This document shows, in pieces, positions 37,103 to 47,792 of a DNA stretch of 64,000 nt (positions are counted from its first letter, which is position 1; each line of letters opens with the position of its first letter). This DNA is from Petunia secreta (Eukaryota; Streptophyta; Magnoliopsida; Solanales; Solanaceae): positions 5,770,501 to 5,834,500 of the forward strand of contig JARKIP010000065.1 of NCBI GenBank assembly GCA_029990175.1. The letters are read 5' to 3'. The notes beneath the pieces were generated by a model. That model did no database searches, had not been told where the DNA came from, and saw only the letters and a program-made list of their open reading frames with translations. The position numbers and the translations under genes were made by a program.

Positions 37103-37949
37103 TGATGCAATACGAACCAGGCTCACCTGTTCGATTCATCAAGCAAGTCCACCGAGGAGTCACATGGCGCCCACGATCAAAGTGTGGCCGGAATGAACAT
37201 ACCGAAGACTGCCTCGCCGAGCAGCAACGATGGAAATCCACCGAGCAGACAACAAGTGACTGTGACCGTTGCTGACACTGACTTCGGAGTTGTGAGACCG
37301 AGGACAACTTATGGAAACTCAACGATCAAGCTCGAGCCCGAAGCTGAAAGCAACCGAACCAAGGAAGAACGACGCCGATCAAAGAATCGATCGAAGGGCT
37401 ACAAATGTGTCCGAGGCAGGAGAGCGTTCGATTCCAAATGTGACCGAGGCAAACAAGCGACCGAATCCAATGTGTTCGGGCTGAGCTGCCGAACACACAA
37501 GCTACTCCAGCCCTGCGTGGCTTTATCTCATTGGTCGCCTGTGACCACTTTACTATCTTGCCCTTTTTATTGTCTATATAAACTCCTAGCATAGCTCATT
37601 AGGAGACTGTTTTTAGTTTTTAGTTGATATTGAATTGAGAGAATAGAGATAGAATTGGCCGAGCCATTCTTGTTTGAAGCCCGAGGCTTCGTTTATGCCT
37701 TCTTAGGCTTGGAACCAAAATGGATTTCATCACTAGTATGAATCCTTGTTAGGTTCAAGTTTCATTTCTCCCTTGGATAATTCAATCAATGTTTTGATTC
37801 TGATTATCCGTTCATTCTTCTATTTCTGTTCTCCCCCTTCCCCGGTTTCTTGTTACCCGTGTTACTTTTATTGCTTCCGCATCTTTACTTCATCGTTTCC
37901 ACGTCTTGTTTGTTGTCTCCGATTGCAAAGTGTGGGTTTGCTTGCATCA
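37103..37949 (+). repeat. X LTR 3
   Basis: 847 bp. Like LTR 2 except for a few substitutions and an 8-bp deletion of AAACCCAC-type sequence near 37932. TATATAAA at 37575-37582. Confidence 0.93.
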
Positions 37950-37954
37950 GTTCT

Positions 37955-39437
37955 CCTTTTCCGCCTCGGGCAAAATTCAAATGCTAAAATCAGCCACGAA
38001 GTCCGCCAAGACTTGGGACTTGGTGGCAGTTCGAGGTTGATAAGTGATGTCATATTCACTTAGTTCAACCGCCCATTTGGATAACTTCCCCGACAACTCT
38101 GGCTTGTGCAATATATTTCTCAAGGGGAAGGTTGAAACTACTGCTATTGGGTGGCATTGAAAATAGGGGCGTAGTTTTCGAGCAGTAATTAGTAAGGCAA
38201 GAGCTAATTTTTCCAAGTGTGGGTACCTGGTTTCAGCATCGAGGAGTGTCTTGCTTACATAATAGATGGGCTGTTGTTTGCCATCTTCTTCTCGAACCAG
38301 CACCGCACTGACTGATACCTCGGACACTGCTAAATATACCAGCAATGTCTCTCCTTCCTTTGGCTTGGCAAGCAACGGTGCGTTAGCCAAGTATTGCTTC
38401 AGATCTTTCAACGCCTGTTTACACTCCGGTGTCCACTCGAAGTGATTGTTCTTTCTCAGAACGGAGAAGAAGTTGTGGCATCGCTCCGAGGACCTTGAGA
38501 TAAAGCGACTCAAGGCAGCGACTCCGTCAGTTAAGCGTTGAACCTCCTTTACCCCGGTTAACTCCTCGGGGATTTCTTCAATGGCTCTGATTTTATCTGG
38601 GTTGGCTTCGATTCCTTGCTCGGAGACAATAAAACCCAAGAATTTGCCTGATCCTACACCGAAGGCGCACTTCTTAGGGTTCAATTTCATACCATATTGT
38701 CTCAATACAGCAAAAGCTTCCCTCAGATGATTCAAATGATCCTCGATTTGGATCGATTTGATGAGCATGTCGTCTATGTAGACCTCCATAGACTTCCCGA
38801 TGTACTCTTTAAACATGCGACACACCAGCCTTTGGTATGTCGCCCCGGCGTTCTTTAGACCGAAGGGCATCACTTTGTAATAGAAGGTACCTCGGTCTGT
38901 GATGAACGAGGTTTTCTCTTCGTCCTTCGGGTCCATGAGAATTTGATTGTAGCCCGAGTATGCATCTAGAAAAGTTAATAGTTTTTGTCCAGCCGTGGAG
39001 TCTATTAACCTGTCAATTTATGGTAGTGGGTATGAATCTTTGGGGCAAGCTTTGTTTAGGTCAGTATAATCTACGCACATTCTCCACTTGCCATTCTTCT
39101 TCGGCACAACCACAACATTGGCCAACCACTCGGGATATTTCACTTCTCTGATGAAGCCATTCTCTTGCAATTTGGCGGTCTCGTCTTCGATCGCCTTCTT
39201 TTTAACCCCGGCGTGAGGTCTTTTCTTCTGCTTCACCGGGGTAAATTTTGGATTTACATTCAGTTTGTGGGTCATGATCTCCGGATCGATACCCGTCATG
39301 TCTGAATGCGACCAGGCAAAACAATCATGGTTGGACTTTAAAACCTCTATGATTGCCTTTTTCGACTTCGGGTCCAACTCCGAGCCGACAAACACTTTCC
39401 GATCGGGAAGATCTTTCAATAGAGTGAAAGATTCCAA
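37955..39437 (-). pseudogene. T2 reverse transcriptase and first RNase H
   Basis: Minus strand. The RT starts with VFVGSELDP, runs through NGKWRMCVDYTDLNKACP and MPFGLKNAGATYQRLV, and has the catalytic YIDDM (about 38760-38775). The connection has GFIVSEQGIEANPDK. A gypsy-type RNase H follows (about 37990-38460) with FEWTPEC and YYVSKTLLDAETRYPHLEKLALAL. Lesions are a TAA at 39018-39020 after SYPLP and a TGA at 37977 after ADFSI. Everything else is in frame. The coding sequence resumes at 27964 beyond X. The domain copies RNA into cDNA in virus-like particles. Confidence 0.88.
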
Positions 39438-39548
39438 CTCTTCAATAGTTGAGTCGGCTTTTTGCTTCCGAGGCTCTTGAACACAGGCTGGAATTTTTTC
39501 TACTCCTCATTGGGCGTCCTCCCCGCTTGACCCCGAATCCTGTCGTTG

Positions 39549-41769
39549 CTATTGTTTTGGCCCAACCGGGGCGACTCCACTTTTTAGTGCAACTGAATAG
39601 CACTCTCTTGCTACTCGCTGCTCCCCTTTGATCGATCTAACTCCCCAAGGTGTAGGGAATTTGATCACTTGATGTAAAGTGGAAGGGACAACTTCCATGG
39701 AATGGATCCATGGTCTTCCGAGGATCACATTGTAAGCTAGATCCTCGGGCATAACTTGGAACAGTGTCTCTTTGGTAACTCCCTCAGCGAATGTTTTGAG
39801 TGTGATCTCACCCAATGTCTTCTCCGTGGAGTTGTTGAAGCCAGCTAACACTGTTGACTTGGGAACAACTTCACCCTTCAACCACATCTTCTTAACGGCC
39901 CCGTAGCTAATTATGTTAACTGAGCTCCCGGGGTCGATCAAGACTCTTTTGATATCAGAGTCATTGATCCTCAACATGATGACTAGTGCGTCGTGATGGG
40001 GGAACATCATCCTATCACAATCATCGTCATCGAAGACAATATCTTTGCCCGAGCCTCCAACCCGAGTCCTTTTCTCCATAGTGATGGAGAGCTTACCGAA
40101 CTTTTTGGCGGCGGCAAAGTTCACGCCGTTCACTTCAGATCCCCCGGTGATAACATTCACCACTCTTTCAGGGGGTGGAGCCCGAGGTGGTTGTCCATCA
40201 CCTCGGTTCTTGGAAAAGTTGTCTTTCCCTTTATCAGTGAGGAAATCTGCCAAGACTCTCTTCTTCAGTAGGTGGGCCACTTCGAGGCGTAAGGCTTTGC
40301 AGTCCTCGGTTCTGTGGCCATAATCTGCATGAAATTCACAATGCAGATTGTGATCCCTTTTGTCCGCCGGGGTCCTCATATCTTTGGGAACCCTTACCCC
40401 GGCTATCCCCTTGACAACGTCGACCAGCTCCGAGGTCAATATGTTGAAGTTATAATCTTGGATCCGAGGAAGATCCTTTCTAGGGACCGAAGCGGAGCTC
40501 GAGGGATTTCTTTGGTTCATATTGGTTTGAACCTTCCCTCCGAGCCTTTGGCTTATATGAGAGGCTGGGTATGAATTACCGGGGGCGTTCCCCAACCTCT
40601 GGCTAACATGTTGCCTCGTCGAAGTGTAAGGTTCATACCTCCCCTTCGAATTATTTCGTGGCGCCTCGGCGCGGTTTGAAGTGTCACCTTGGCTGTGATA
40701 ACCTCGGTTCTTGAACTCTGCCTCCTCCAATCTGATTTTGGAGTAAGCTCGTCTATGTAGATCCTCCCACGTCAGGACCTGATATTGTTGCAACTCTTTG
40801 CGCAATTCAGCTGTAGCACCTGAATTGCGACTATTGATACCCTTTTCAAATGCCATGATGGCCAAGGTATCATCCATTCGAGGCAACTCCATGCGCTCAG
40901 CGTGGAATCGCTCGAGGTACTCTTTAAGTGGCTCACCGGACCGTTGCTTTACTTCACATATATCCTCCTTCCTCTGGAGGATCTTTTGCGCCCCGGTGTG
41001 AGCCTTGACGAAGGCGCTGGATAATTCTTTAAACGAAGAGATTGACCCCGCTGGCAAGCACAAATACCACCGAAGAGCACCTTTTTCTAATGATTGACCA
41101 AACTTCTTTAAGAACATCGACTCGAGCTGTGTGGATGTTAAGTCGTTGCTCTTTACCATGGACATGTATTCCCTTATGTGCTCCTTGGGATCAGTCGTCC
41201 CATCGTACTTTTTAAGGAATGTGAGTTTGAAGCCCGGGGGAGTTGGAGCTGGAGCTGCTTCGGGCTTATAGGGCTGCTCCCTATATTGCTCGATGTCAAG
41301 ATCGTCTTCCTCCTTGCTTATCCCCGGTAGGCCTTCGAGGCGCTTTTCCACGCGCCTCAATGCGCGCCTCGATTTCTCTACTCATTCTTTCAACGTCGAC
41401 CGAGGACGTTGTCTCAGCCACGGTGGGAAACGTCCTGAAGTGTGGCGATGCAGTTGGGTTGTTCCCCGAGCCCCCAGACGTGGCTCCATTGTGAGGTCCC
41501 CCTGTTGTCGCGCCCGGAGGAACGAAGGGCGGGATGCCTCCACCAGGAGCCGAAGGCTGGGCGCTGTTTGGGGCAGCGCTATTTCTCACTTCCAATGAAG
41601 CGCGGAACTCAGTGTTGATACTGGCCTGCTCATCCTGCTTACTTTGGAGAGCCCTTAGTGTGGTGACAACATACATTTGAAATTCTTAAGTTGTCATTGG
41701 GGTGAGGGGTTGTTGGTTCAGCGGAACGTCAACCCGATCGTTGTTACCGCCGTTGTTGTTATCAGCCAT
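39549..41769 (-). pseudogene. T2 gag and aspartic protease
   Basis: I place the gag start at the ATG at 41769 (MADNNNGG). The frame has a TAA at about 41686 and a one-base frame change near 41330 (in the EARIEAR region). It then stays open for some 600 codons. Gag has LTFLKKYDGTTDPKEHI and ALRWYLCLPAGSI, a zinc-knuckle-like CEFHADYGHRTEDC (about 40290-40340), then a protease with IDPGSSVNIISYG (about 39930) and VILGRPWIHSME. Two stops (at 39549 and about 39507) separate it from the RT frame. Gag would form the particle; the protease would mature it. Confidence 0.85.
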
Positions 41770-41839
41770 AACGTTGGATCACAAATTTTCGACAAAAGAA
41801 CAGATTTGGAACTTTGGAACAAAGCGTTACTGCTTATAT

Positions 41840-41856
41840 CCCCACAGACGGCGCCA
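41840..41856 (-). other. T2 primer-binding site
   Basis: Plus strand CCCCACAGACGGCGCCA, ending in CCA, three bases left of the 5' LTR. It is identical in T1 (46579-46595) and mutated in T3. I have not identified the tRNA. Confidence 0.8.
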
Positions 41857-41859
41857 ATT

Positions 41860-42414
41860 TGTATGGGCCTAAATCAGTTTTAGGTACACAAATCGAATTT
41901 GGGTTCGGATACAAGCAATTCTTCATATCAAAGTTGAAATAACACGTAAAAAGACGTAAAAGCTGGAAAATAACAGTATTTCGATATATTGTAGTGAGTA
42001 AAAATTTGGGCAGCGTTTCAGTATAAATTTCTGGATCCTTATAATACAAAATGAACTAGTACTTATAGGTGCGAAGGCCCTGCCCACGTTCTCCACCAGT
42101 TGTTGATGCGCTTCCCACGATCTAAGCATTAAATGAGGAGTTAGTAGGGTAAAGTAGTGGGCTGCAAAGCCGCTTGAACCGAGGGGAATCCACCGAGGTG
42201 AGAGTTACCGACCTCGGTGGCTTGGCCCTGTTGCTTGACCGAGGTGATCGCTACCGAAGCTCAGCTCACGGCTCGCCTTCTGTAGCGTGCCTTCAGTTTC
42301 AAGGCCTCGGCGATTCGCTCAATCGCTTCGGCGGTTGCTTAGTCGGGACGTGTTCGGTCGTTCTGATTTGCATGACCGGGGCGAATCACCGCGGGTCGAA
42401 TTTTACCCAATACA
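41860..42414 (-). repeat. T2 5' LTR
   Basis: 555 bp, near-identical to the 3' LTR. Confidence 0.92.
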
Positions 42415-42971
42415 CCTTTGTAAGTTAGGTATTCTTCTAATACCCCCTTATTGAACATGTGTGCCACCTTGTGATGCAATGCTTTGCAGTCTTCAGTTGT
42501 GCGCCCGTTGTCCATGTGAAATTCACAATGTTGGGTTTGGTCCCTCTTGCTCGGGAGCGTTCTCATTTCTTTAGGTAGCCTCACTCCTTTGTCAGTCATT
42601 CCCTTGATCACGTTCACTAGCTCGGAAGTGGATATATTGAAATTGTACTTAGAGATTCGAGGTAGATCTTTCTCCTTGGGTACCAAAGATGGGCCCGAAG
42701 ATTTTTGGTTGGAGGATGATTCAGTTTTTCCTCCGAGCCTTTGGCTCACGTGCTAATGCCCCCCGAGGCGTTGACTTACGTGCTGCCTTTGAGTTCTGTT
42801 GTATGGCTCATATTGTCCTTTTGAATTCCCTGGTGGCGCGTCGGCGCGTCGAGAGGACTCGGATCGACCTCCGTAGGAATGACCTCATCCCATTCTTCTC
42901 CACTTCGCTTCCTCGAGCCTGATCTTTGTTGTGGCTCGGTCATGCAATTTGTCCCAGGTTCGAGCTTGCCA
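42415..42971 (-). pseudogene. T1 gag middle part
   Basis: Minus-strand gag between the solo LTR and T2. It contains DLPRISKYNFNISTSELV and the zinc-knuckle-like CEFHMDNGRTTEDC, followed by AHMFNKGVLEEYLTYKG, where T2 interrupts it. A stop near 42754 precedes MSQRLGG. It continues at 22418 and is preceded by 45482-46524. Confidence 0.8.
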
Positions 42972-42976
42972 CTTCT

Positions 42977-45476
42977 TGAAACGACTTCGGTCAGTCGTTT
43001 CGGAAGTTAGGACTCCAATTGGTGTGCCTATAATTTTAAAATTATCGTAAGGACCATTGAGACTTATCTGTAATATTTGAGCTAAATCAGACCTCGTTTG
43101 GTAGGCATCGGAAGAAGGTTTCAGTTTTTATTGTCGATAAATATTAAAAAGAGATTTTCGAGCTCGGTTTTGGCAAATGAGCTCCGATTCGAAATCCGAA
43201 AACGCCGTTAGGTTCGTATGATTATTCGTGACTTTTGTGAACTTTCGAAAGTGGATTTCGAGTTTGTTCGGCTAGTTTCCGCTAAAATGCCGAAAGTTAA
43301 ATAATTTGACCTTTTCAATTTAAATTCGCATCTTGAATTTCAGGTACCCGATTTGAGATCCGCCTTAGCAAGTATGCTACATATATTTTATATAACTTGT
43401 ATGCAAAAGTTGGAATTATTTCAAATATCGCAGGGTACCGTTTTAATTTTTGTCGCGAAAAGAAAATAAAAAAAAAAAAAGAGAAAAAGACAAAAAAGGA
43501 AAGAAAATGAAAGGTGACCTTGGCGGTGGGTGCTAAGGGATTAATACAACATTAAAACAGAAACGAAACAGAGAAAATAAAATGACGCAATGGAAAAAAA
43601 ATACCAGAAAATGCGAAAAAAGCCGGAGAAAAATAGTATTTTCACCCCCCGAAACATTCAGGTAATGATCTTAATGCATTATTTGAGTTTACTATGTGTG
43701 TTTGAATATATTTTAACAGCAAAACTTGGAATATTAGACATCGTTTTAATAAGTTCAATTAATAGTTTAAAGGGTCAAATGGACCCCGATAATTGAATTG
43801 ATTATATATTCGTACTCAGTAAGTTATGGGCAACATATAAATATAATTTATTTAGGGTTTGGTTATGTGACCAGAAACCCTGTACATAGGCCTGGCCTGC
43901 ATATTGCGTATGCGAATAGGGTATCAGGTTCGTAACGGATTGCCCTAAGATGTAGGGAATGAAGCCTTTAGCCTAATGTGATATATTTTTCCGCTTATTG
44001 AATACAGTGGGATCGTTTGGCGATGAATTCAAAGAATAAAGCGGTTGTTGGGTAGAAGTGTTAACTTTGGAACGAGGTAAGTGTTTATATCAATTTCTTT
44101 GGAGGCACCTGGCCTCGTGGATTTTTTACCACGTGTTCCTTACGTGTGTAGCTGCCGATAGGAGTACTCCTTACGCCTTAGCTTTGGATTTACATTGTAT
44201 ATTATATGTTTCTCCTATTGTTGATATTGCATTGAGGATCTGTGAATTGTACTCTGGCTGTGAGTTGGCATCTACTTCCCGGCTGTCGATGAGAGTCCCG
44301 CGCCGGTGAAGGGTTATTATTGCATCACATTGCATTCATATGCATTATATGTCATTCATATGCATTACATTGCATATCATATTGGGTTCAGGAGTATTCC
44401 GCTCCAGGAGCAGGAGTATTCCGCTCCATTGTATCATTTTGAGGGTAGGAGTATTCCGCTCTAAGAGCAAGAGTATTCCGCTCCATTGTATCATATTAAG
44501 GGTAGGAGGATTCCGCCCCAAGAGAGTGCAGGAGTATTCCACCTCAGCTTTAGATTATATCGGGTGCAGGAGTATTCCGCCCCAAGAGAGTGTAGGAGTA
44601 TTCCGCCGATGGTTTGTATTATATGGGGTGCAGGAGTATTCCGCCCCAGGAGCAGGAGTATTCTGCTCCAGTTGGTTATCAGATTGGATTCCCCTTGAAT
44701 GCAGGAGTATTCCGCTTTGAGATGGGATGACGGGCATATGTGACCCTTTGCATCAGATTTCATTTCATCTCATTTCATTTCATTTCTTTTCATACCATTG
44801 TGTAGACTTGTGGTACATAACTACTGCTCTGCTTATACGTGCATTGCTTATTTGTTGATATGTTTCTGGCTCGTATTCCTAGCTGAGTTTATGGTTCCAT
44901 ACGTGTTTTCGGTTATTATCTGGCTCCGCCTTTTTATAATTTAAATAAAAGGAATTTGGTTTATCTGTTTCTTCTCCCTGGCTAGCTATCCTATTCTTTG
45001 AGGTAGCTAGTCTGCCCCACTTATTGAGTCCTTTTGACTCACCCTTGTTTGTTGTTTGTTTCTTGTCTACCTATTTCGTTTCCGCAAGTTTGCTCCAGGA
45101 TTGAGTTCGCCGCGTTGTTTAGGAGTGAAGACGACTTCAGCTGCCAGGGTGAGCCAGCTTTGTTCCGGATGGCAACCAGTTTATTGTTTATTATTTCAGT
45201 TGCATTTTGCTCCCTTCAAGAGGTATCTGTTTTCTTTTGTACTCTTAGATGTCTAATCTGGATAACCCTAAACCTAGTATGTTGGGTAGTCAGCTGTAAT
45301 TTCTTTTGTACAGCTTAGAGGTATCAGTATGTCTGTGTTTCTTTTTCTAAGTCTTGTTATTATTTATGAATTGAATTATATTTATTTTCCTAATTTAATT
45401 GGTAAGGGTTCGCCCAACGGGTCTAGGGGAGTATGTCGGATGCCCGCACGGTCTAACCGAATTTCAGGTCGTGTCA
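42977..45476 (+). mobile_element. Solo LTR in T1 gag
   Basis: 2500 bp from TGAAACGAC to GTCGTGTCA. It is flanked by CTTCT (42972-42976) and CTGCT (45477-45481), a 5-bp duplication with one change, and interrupts T1 gag. There is no primer site, polypurine tract or coding sequence, hence a solo LTR. It is probably from a large gypsy family (length and ends), but the family is not certain. Its first 1.4 kb recurs in the opposite orientation at 5314-6713. Confidence 0.8.
44395..44720 (+). repeat. Cluster of GGAGTATTCCGC repeats
   Basis: About ten copies of a short block based on GCAGGAGTATTCCGC(T/C)CC, at irregular spacing of 20-60 bp, inside the solo LTR. Part of the same cluster is at 5318-5360. 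Confidence 0.8.
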
Positions 45477-45481
45477 CTGCT

Positions 45482-46524
45482 GGAGCTCTTTCTTCAACTT
45501 AGCTGCAGCCTCTGAATTGCTTATTGAAAGCGCTCAAGGAAGTCCTTGATGGGCTCAAGGTATCCTTGTTTTACATAAAAGATGTCTTCCTTTCTTTTAA
45601 GGATCTTTTGAGACCCAGTGTGAGCCTTAATGAACATGTCTGCCAATTCATCGAAGCTGGAAATGGACTCAGAAGAGAGGAGCGTGTACCAATGCAATGC
45701 CCCTTTTTCCAGGGTGTCGGCGAATTTCTTCAATAACATGGATTCTTTTTCAATTGGGGTTAGATCGTTACTTTTGACCATAGCCATGTATTCTGTAATA
45801 TGGTCAGCTGGGTCGGTCGTCCCGTCATACTTCTTTAGAATTTATAATTTGAAATGTTTTGGGACATGTGCTGGAGCAGCTTCAGGCTTGAAGGGTAATT
45901 GGCGACATTTTTCAATGTCCAGTGCTCGTTGGGGTTTGCGGACCCCTGGCACGTTCTCGAGTCATTTCTCCATGCTGGCATCGAACTCCTTCCTCCACTT
46001 TTTGAAATCAGATGCGACGCTCGTTTGAGACGCTGTGGGAGCTATAGTCCCCGAGACCCCAGACGAAATCCCATTTGGGAGTCCTCCTATATTTATTCCA
46101 GCAGGAGTAGTGGTGATGTTCCCTCTATTAAACATCACGTAGGGGACATCACCGAGGGCAGAATGAACTCTCCCGTTCCTAACGAGGGCTTGTAAGGAAC
46201 TCCGAAATTGCTCATTAAATTGGGCTTGCGCGGCGGCTTGAGCGGCGGCCTGCTCTCGCATTTGTTTTAGTGAGTTTACCATGAACTGTTGGAAGGGGTC
46301 GCCAGAATTTGAGGATGTTGGTTCGGCGGCTAATGCTCCTGCAGGAGGTATTGGGCCGATCGGTGGAGTAGACCCGCTTGGGAGCGTCAACCCAATTAAT
46401 GGATGGGGCTAACGGGTGGTGTCGAGCCGGTTGGGTGTAATGGGATTCCACCATTGGTCTTGGTGGTACCCACTGTCTGGTCTGGCACTTGAATAGTCAT
46501 GTTGTCATTGATAGTGTCTAACAT
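45482..46524 (-). pseudogene. T1 gag N-terminal part
   Basis: The likely start is the ATG at 46524. Readable blocks on the minus strand are a Pro/Gly/Ala-rich start, an Ala/Gln-rich MREQAAAQAAAQAQF coiled segment, then the capsid-like region with MAMVKSNDLTPIEKES, ALHWYTLLSSESISS and QKILKRKEDIF (45521-45787). Stops near 45962 and 45850 and a frame change near 46390 inactivate it. It stops at the solo LTR. Confidence 0.8.
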
Positions 46525-46578
46525 TTTATTTTTGGTGGAAGGTCGAAACTATGGTTTAACAAATGTTATTACCAGGAA

Positions 46579-46595
46579 CCCCACAGACGGCGCCA
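46579..46595 (-). other. T1 primer-binding site
   Basis: Same 17 bases as in T2, adjoining the 5' LTR. Confidence 0.8.
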
Positions 46596-46598
46596 ATT

Positions 46599-47157
46599 TA
46601 TGTTGGCTTAAATCAGGTTAGGACAACAAATCGAATTTGTATTGGGTTTAACTGGTAATTTACTTGTATCGAAGTGAATTCGAACTAAAGTCGAATTCGA
46701 ACTGAATGAAAGACTTAGGAAAAGCAGCGAGGCCAGGACTAAATTAATGACAAACGAGGCAAAAAGTAAAAATAGAGTTCAGTATTGTATTGATCGTGTC
46801 CTGTTGTTTACAAATGAATCATATTTATAATCAGGAGAAAAAATGACGTTGTAAATATCATAATCGTGCCTTTATGGCCATTACTCCGTGTTTAATCTTG
46901 ATTGACCCACGATCTTCCTCTTAAATGCTAGAGCAACAGTCAACGGTTACAGAGGTTGGCCCGAGGTGTGACATCCGCTCAAGGTTACAAGGTTTTTCTT
47001 CGAGCTCAGTGCTTCGAGCTCACTCCCCCTCGTTTCCTGAGGCAATTTACTGGGGTGAGGAACTATGCAGTCCTCCTCGGGTGTTCGCCTCGTGGGGCAA
47101 TCTTCGTATTATACCTCAAGGTCTTACTCGAGACCTCGGTGAGTTTTATCCAATACA
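46599..47157 (-). repeat. T1 5' LTR
   Basis: Homologous to 17881-18441. It ends ATCCAATACA at 47157, followed by unrelated AT-rich DNA. Confidence 0.88.
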
Positions 47158-47791
47158 CTATCCCAATAAATAAAAAATCCTTTAAACTATAAAAGTATAA
47201 CTATAAATGAAAGAAATACATACCTCTTTTAATAATGGGTTGAGATATATAGAAACTTAAAATTAAACGAAAACAAGGTACCAACAAAATAATAATACTG
47301 TTTATTCCCAATGAATTAATGTGAAGCTATTTTTCTAAGCACAGATTTTAAAATGGTCATTGTTTTTTTCGTACAATAAAATGGCATCGAAGTATTGCGT
47401 GAATATTAACGTGGAAAAAAGATTTTATTTTTATCAAAGTTTATATTTTGATCGAGTAAATGAATTGGAATTCTTTTATTTAAATGATATTCTTAGACTT
47501 TGGTGAAAATTTTAAAATAAGAGAATTTTTATACAAACTAGGACGTATTTTTATATACAAGGAGTAGTACATATCTTATGAAGTACTTCAACCCTATGAT
47601 AGTTACATCAGATATCGGTCTTTTTCTAGGGGAATCCTTTTTCTTTTTACCTTTTCTTTTTACTTATTTGAGATAGTTAAATATTACTTGTACTAATCAA
47701 ACAAACTTCATAAAGTCCAGTTGTGCCTTCTAAAACGGTGCTCATGATCGAGTCACTTGAGGGTGATATATATCCCTTTTTTTTTTTTTTT
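47158..47791. other. AT-rich DNA right of T1
   Basis: No open frame and no recognisable element. Ends in a poly-T tract that abuts the hAT-like element. Confidence 0.4.
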
Positions 47792-47792
47792 C

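Larger units (their letters stand above)
27970..37949 (+). mobile_element. X: tandem non-autonomous LTR element, LTR-internal-LTR-internal-LTR
   Basis: Three LTRs (27970-28824, 32536-33390, 37103-37949) flank two near-identical internal regions (3711 and 3712 bp). The array is bounded by a perfect 5-bp target duplication, GTTCT, at 27965-27969 and 37950-37954. LTRs start TGATGCAA and end TTGCATCA. A primer site beginning TGGTATCAGAGC (initiator tRNA-Met type) follows each of the first two LTRs. A polypurine tract AAGAAGGGGAGGA precedes LTRs 2 and 3. There is no RT, protease or integrase. A short downstream stretch, SRTKSFQEGED, resembles the end of gypsy/chromovirus polyproteins, suggesting X derives from such an element and is mobilised in trans. 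Confidence 0.93.
22419..42414 (-). mobile_element. T2: Tat-like Ty3/gypsy element, minus strand, inserted in T1 gag
   Basis: Two 555-bp LTRs (22419-22973 and 41860-42414) are nearly identical. A perfect 5-bp target duplication, CCTTT, lies at 22414-22418 and 42415-42419. Joining the flanks restores the continuity of the T1 gag reading frame. The element has a primer site at 41840-41856, a polypurine tract at 22974-22991, minus-strand gag, protease, RT, dual RNase H and integrase, and a plus-strand antisense gene. X (27970-37949) is inserted between the two RNase H domains. Confidence 0.93.
17881..47157 (-). mobile_element. T1: Tat-like Ty3/gypsy element, minus strand, host of nested insertions
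   Basis: The LTRs at 17881-18441 and about 46599-47157 are homologous and differ by scattered substitutions. A primer site lies inside the right LTR and a polypurine tract inside the left LTR, so the element runs right to left. After removing T2 (22419-42414) and the solo LTR (42977-45476), the body holds gag, a protease and the antisense gene. No RT, RNase H or integrase remains between the protease (ends 21658) and the antisense gene (ends 21338). Flanks are CTGTT on the left and CTATC on the right, so the target duplication is lost or diverged. Confidence 0.85.

Noticed and set aside
42339..42414. C-terminal extension of the T1 gag frame
   Set aside because: Read-through into the T2 LTR.
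44395..44720. CRISPR-like short repeats
   Set aside because: Irregular spacing, eukaryotic LTR context, no cas genes.
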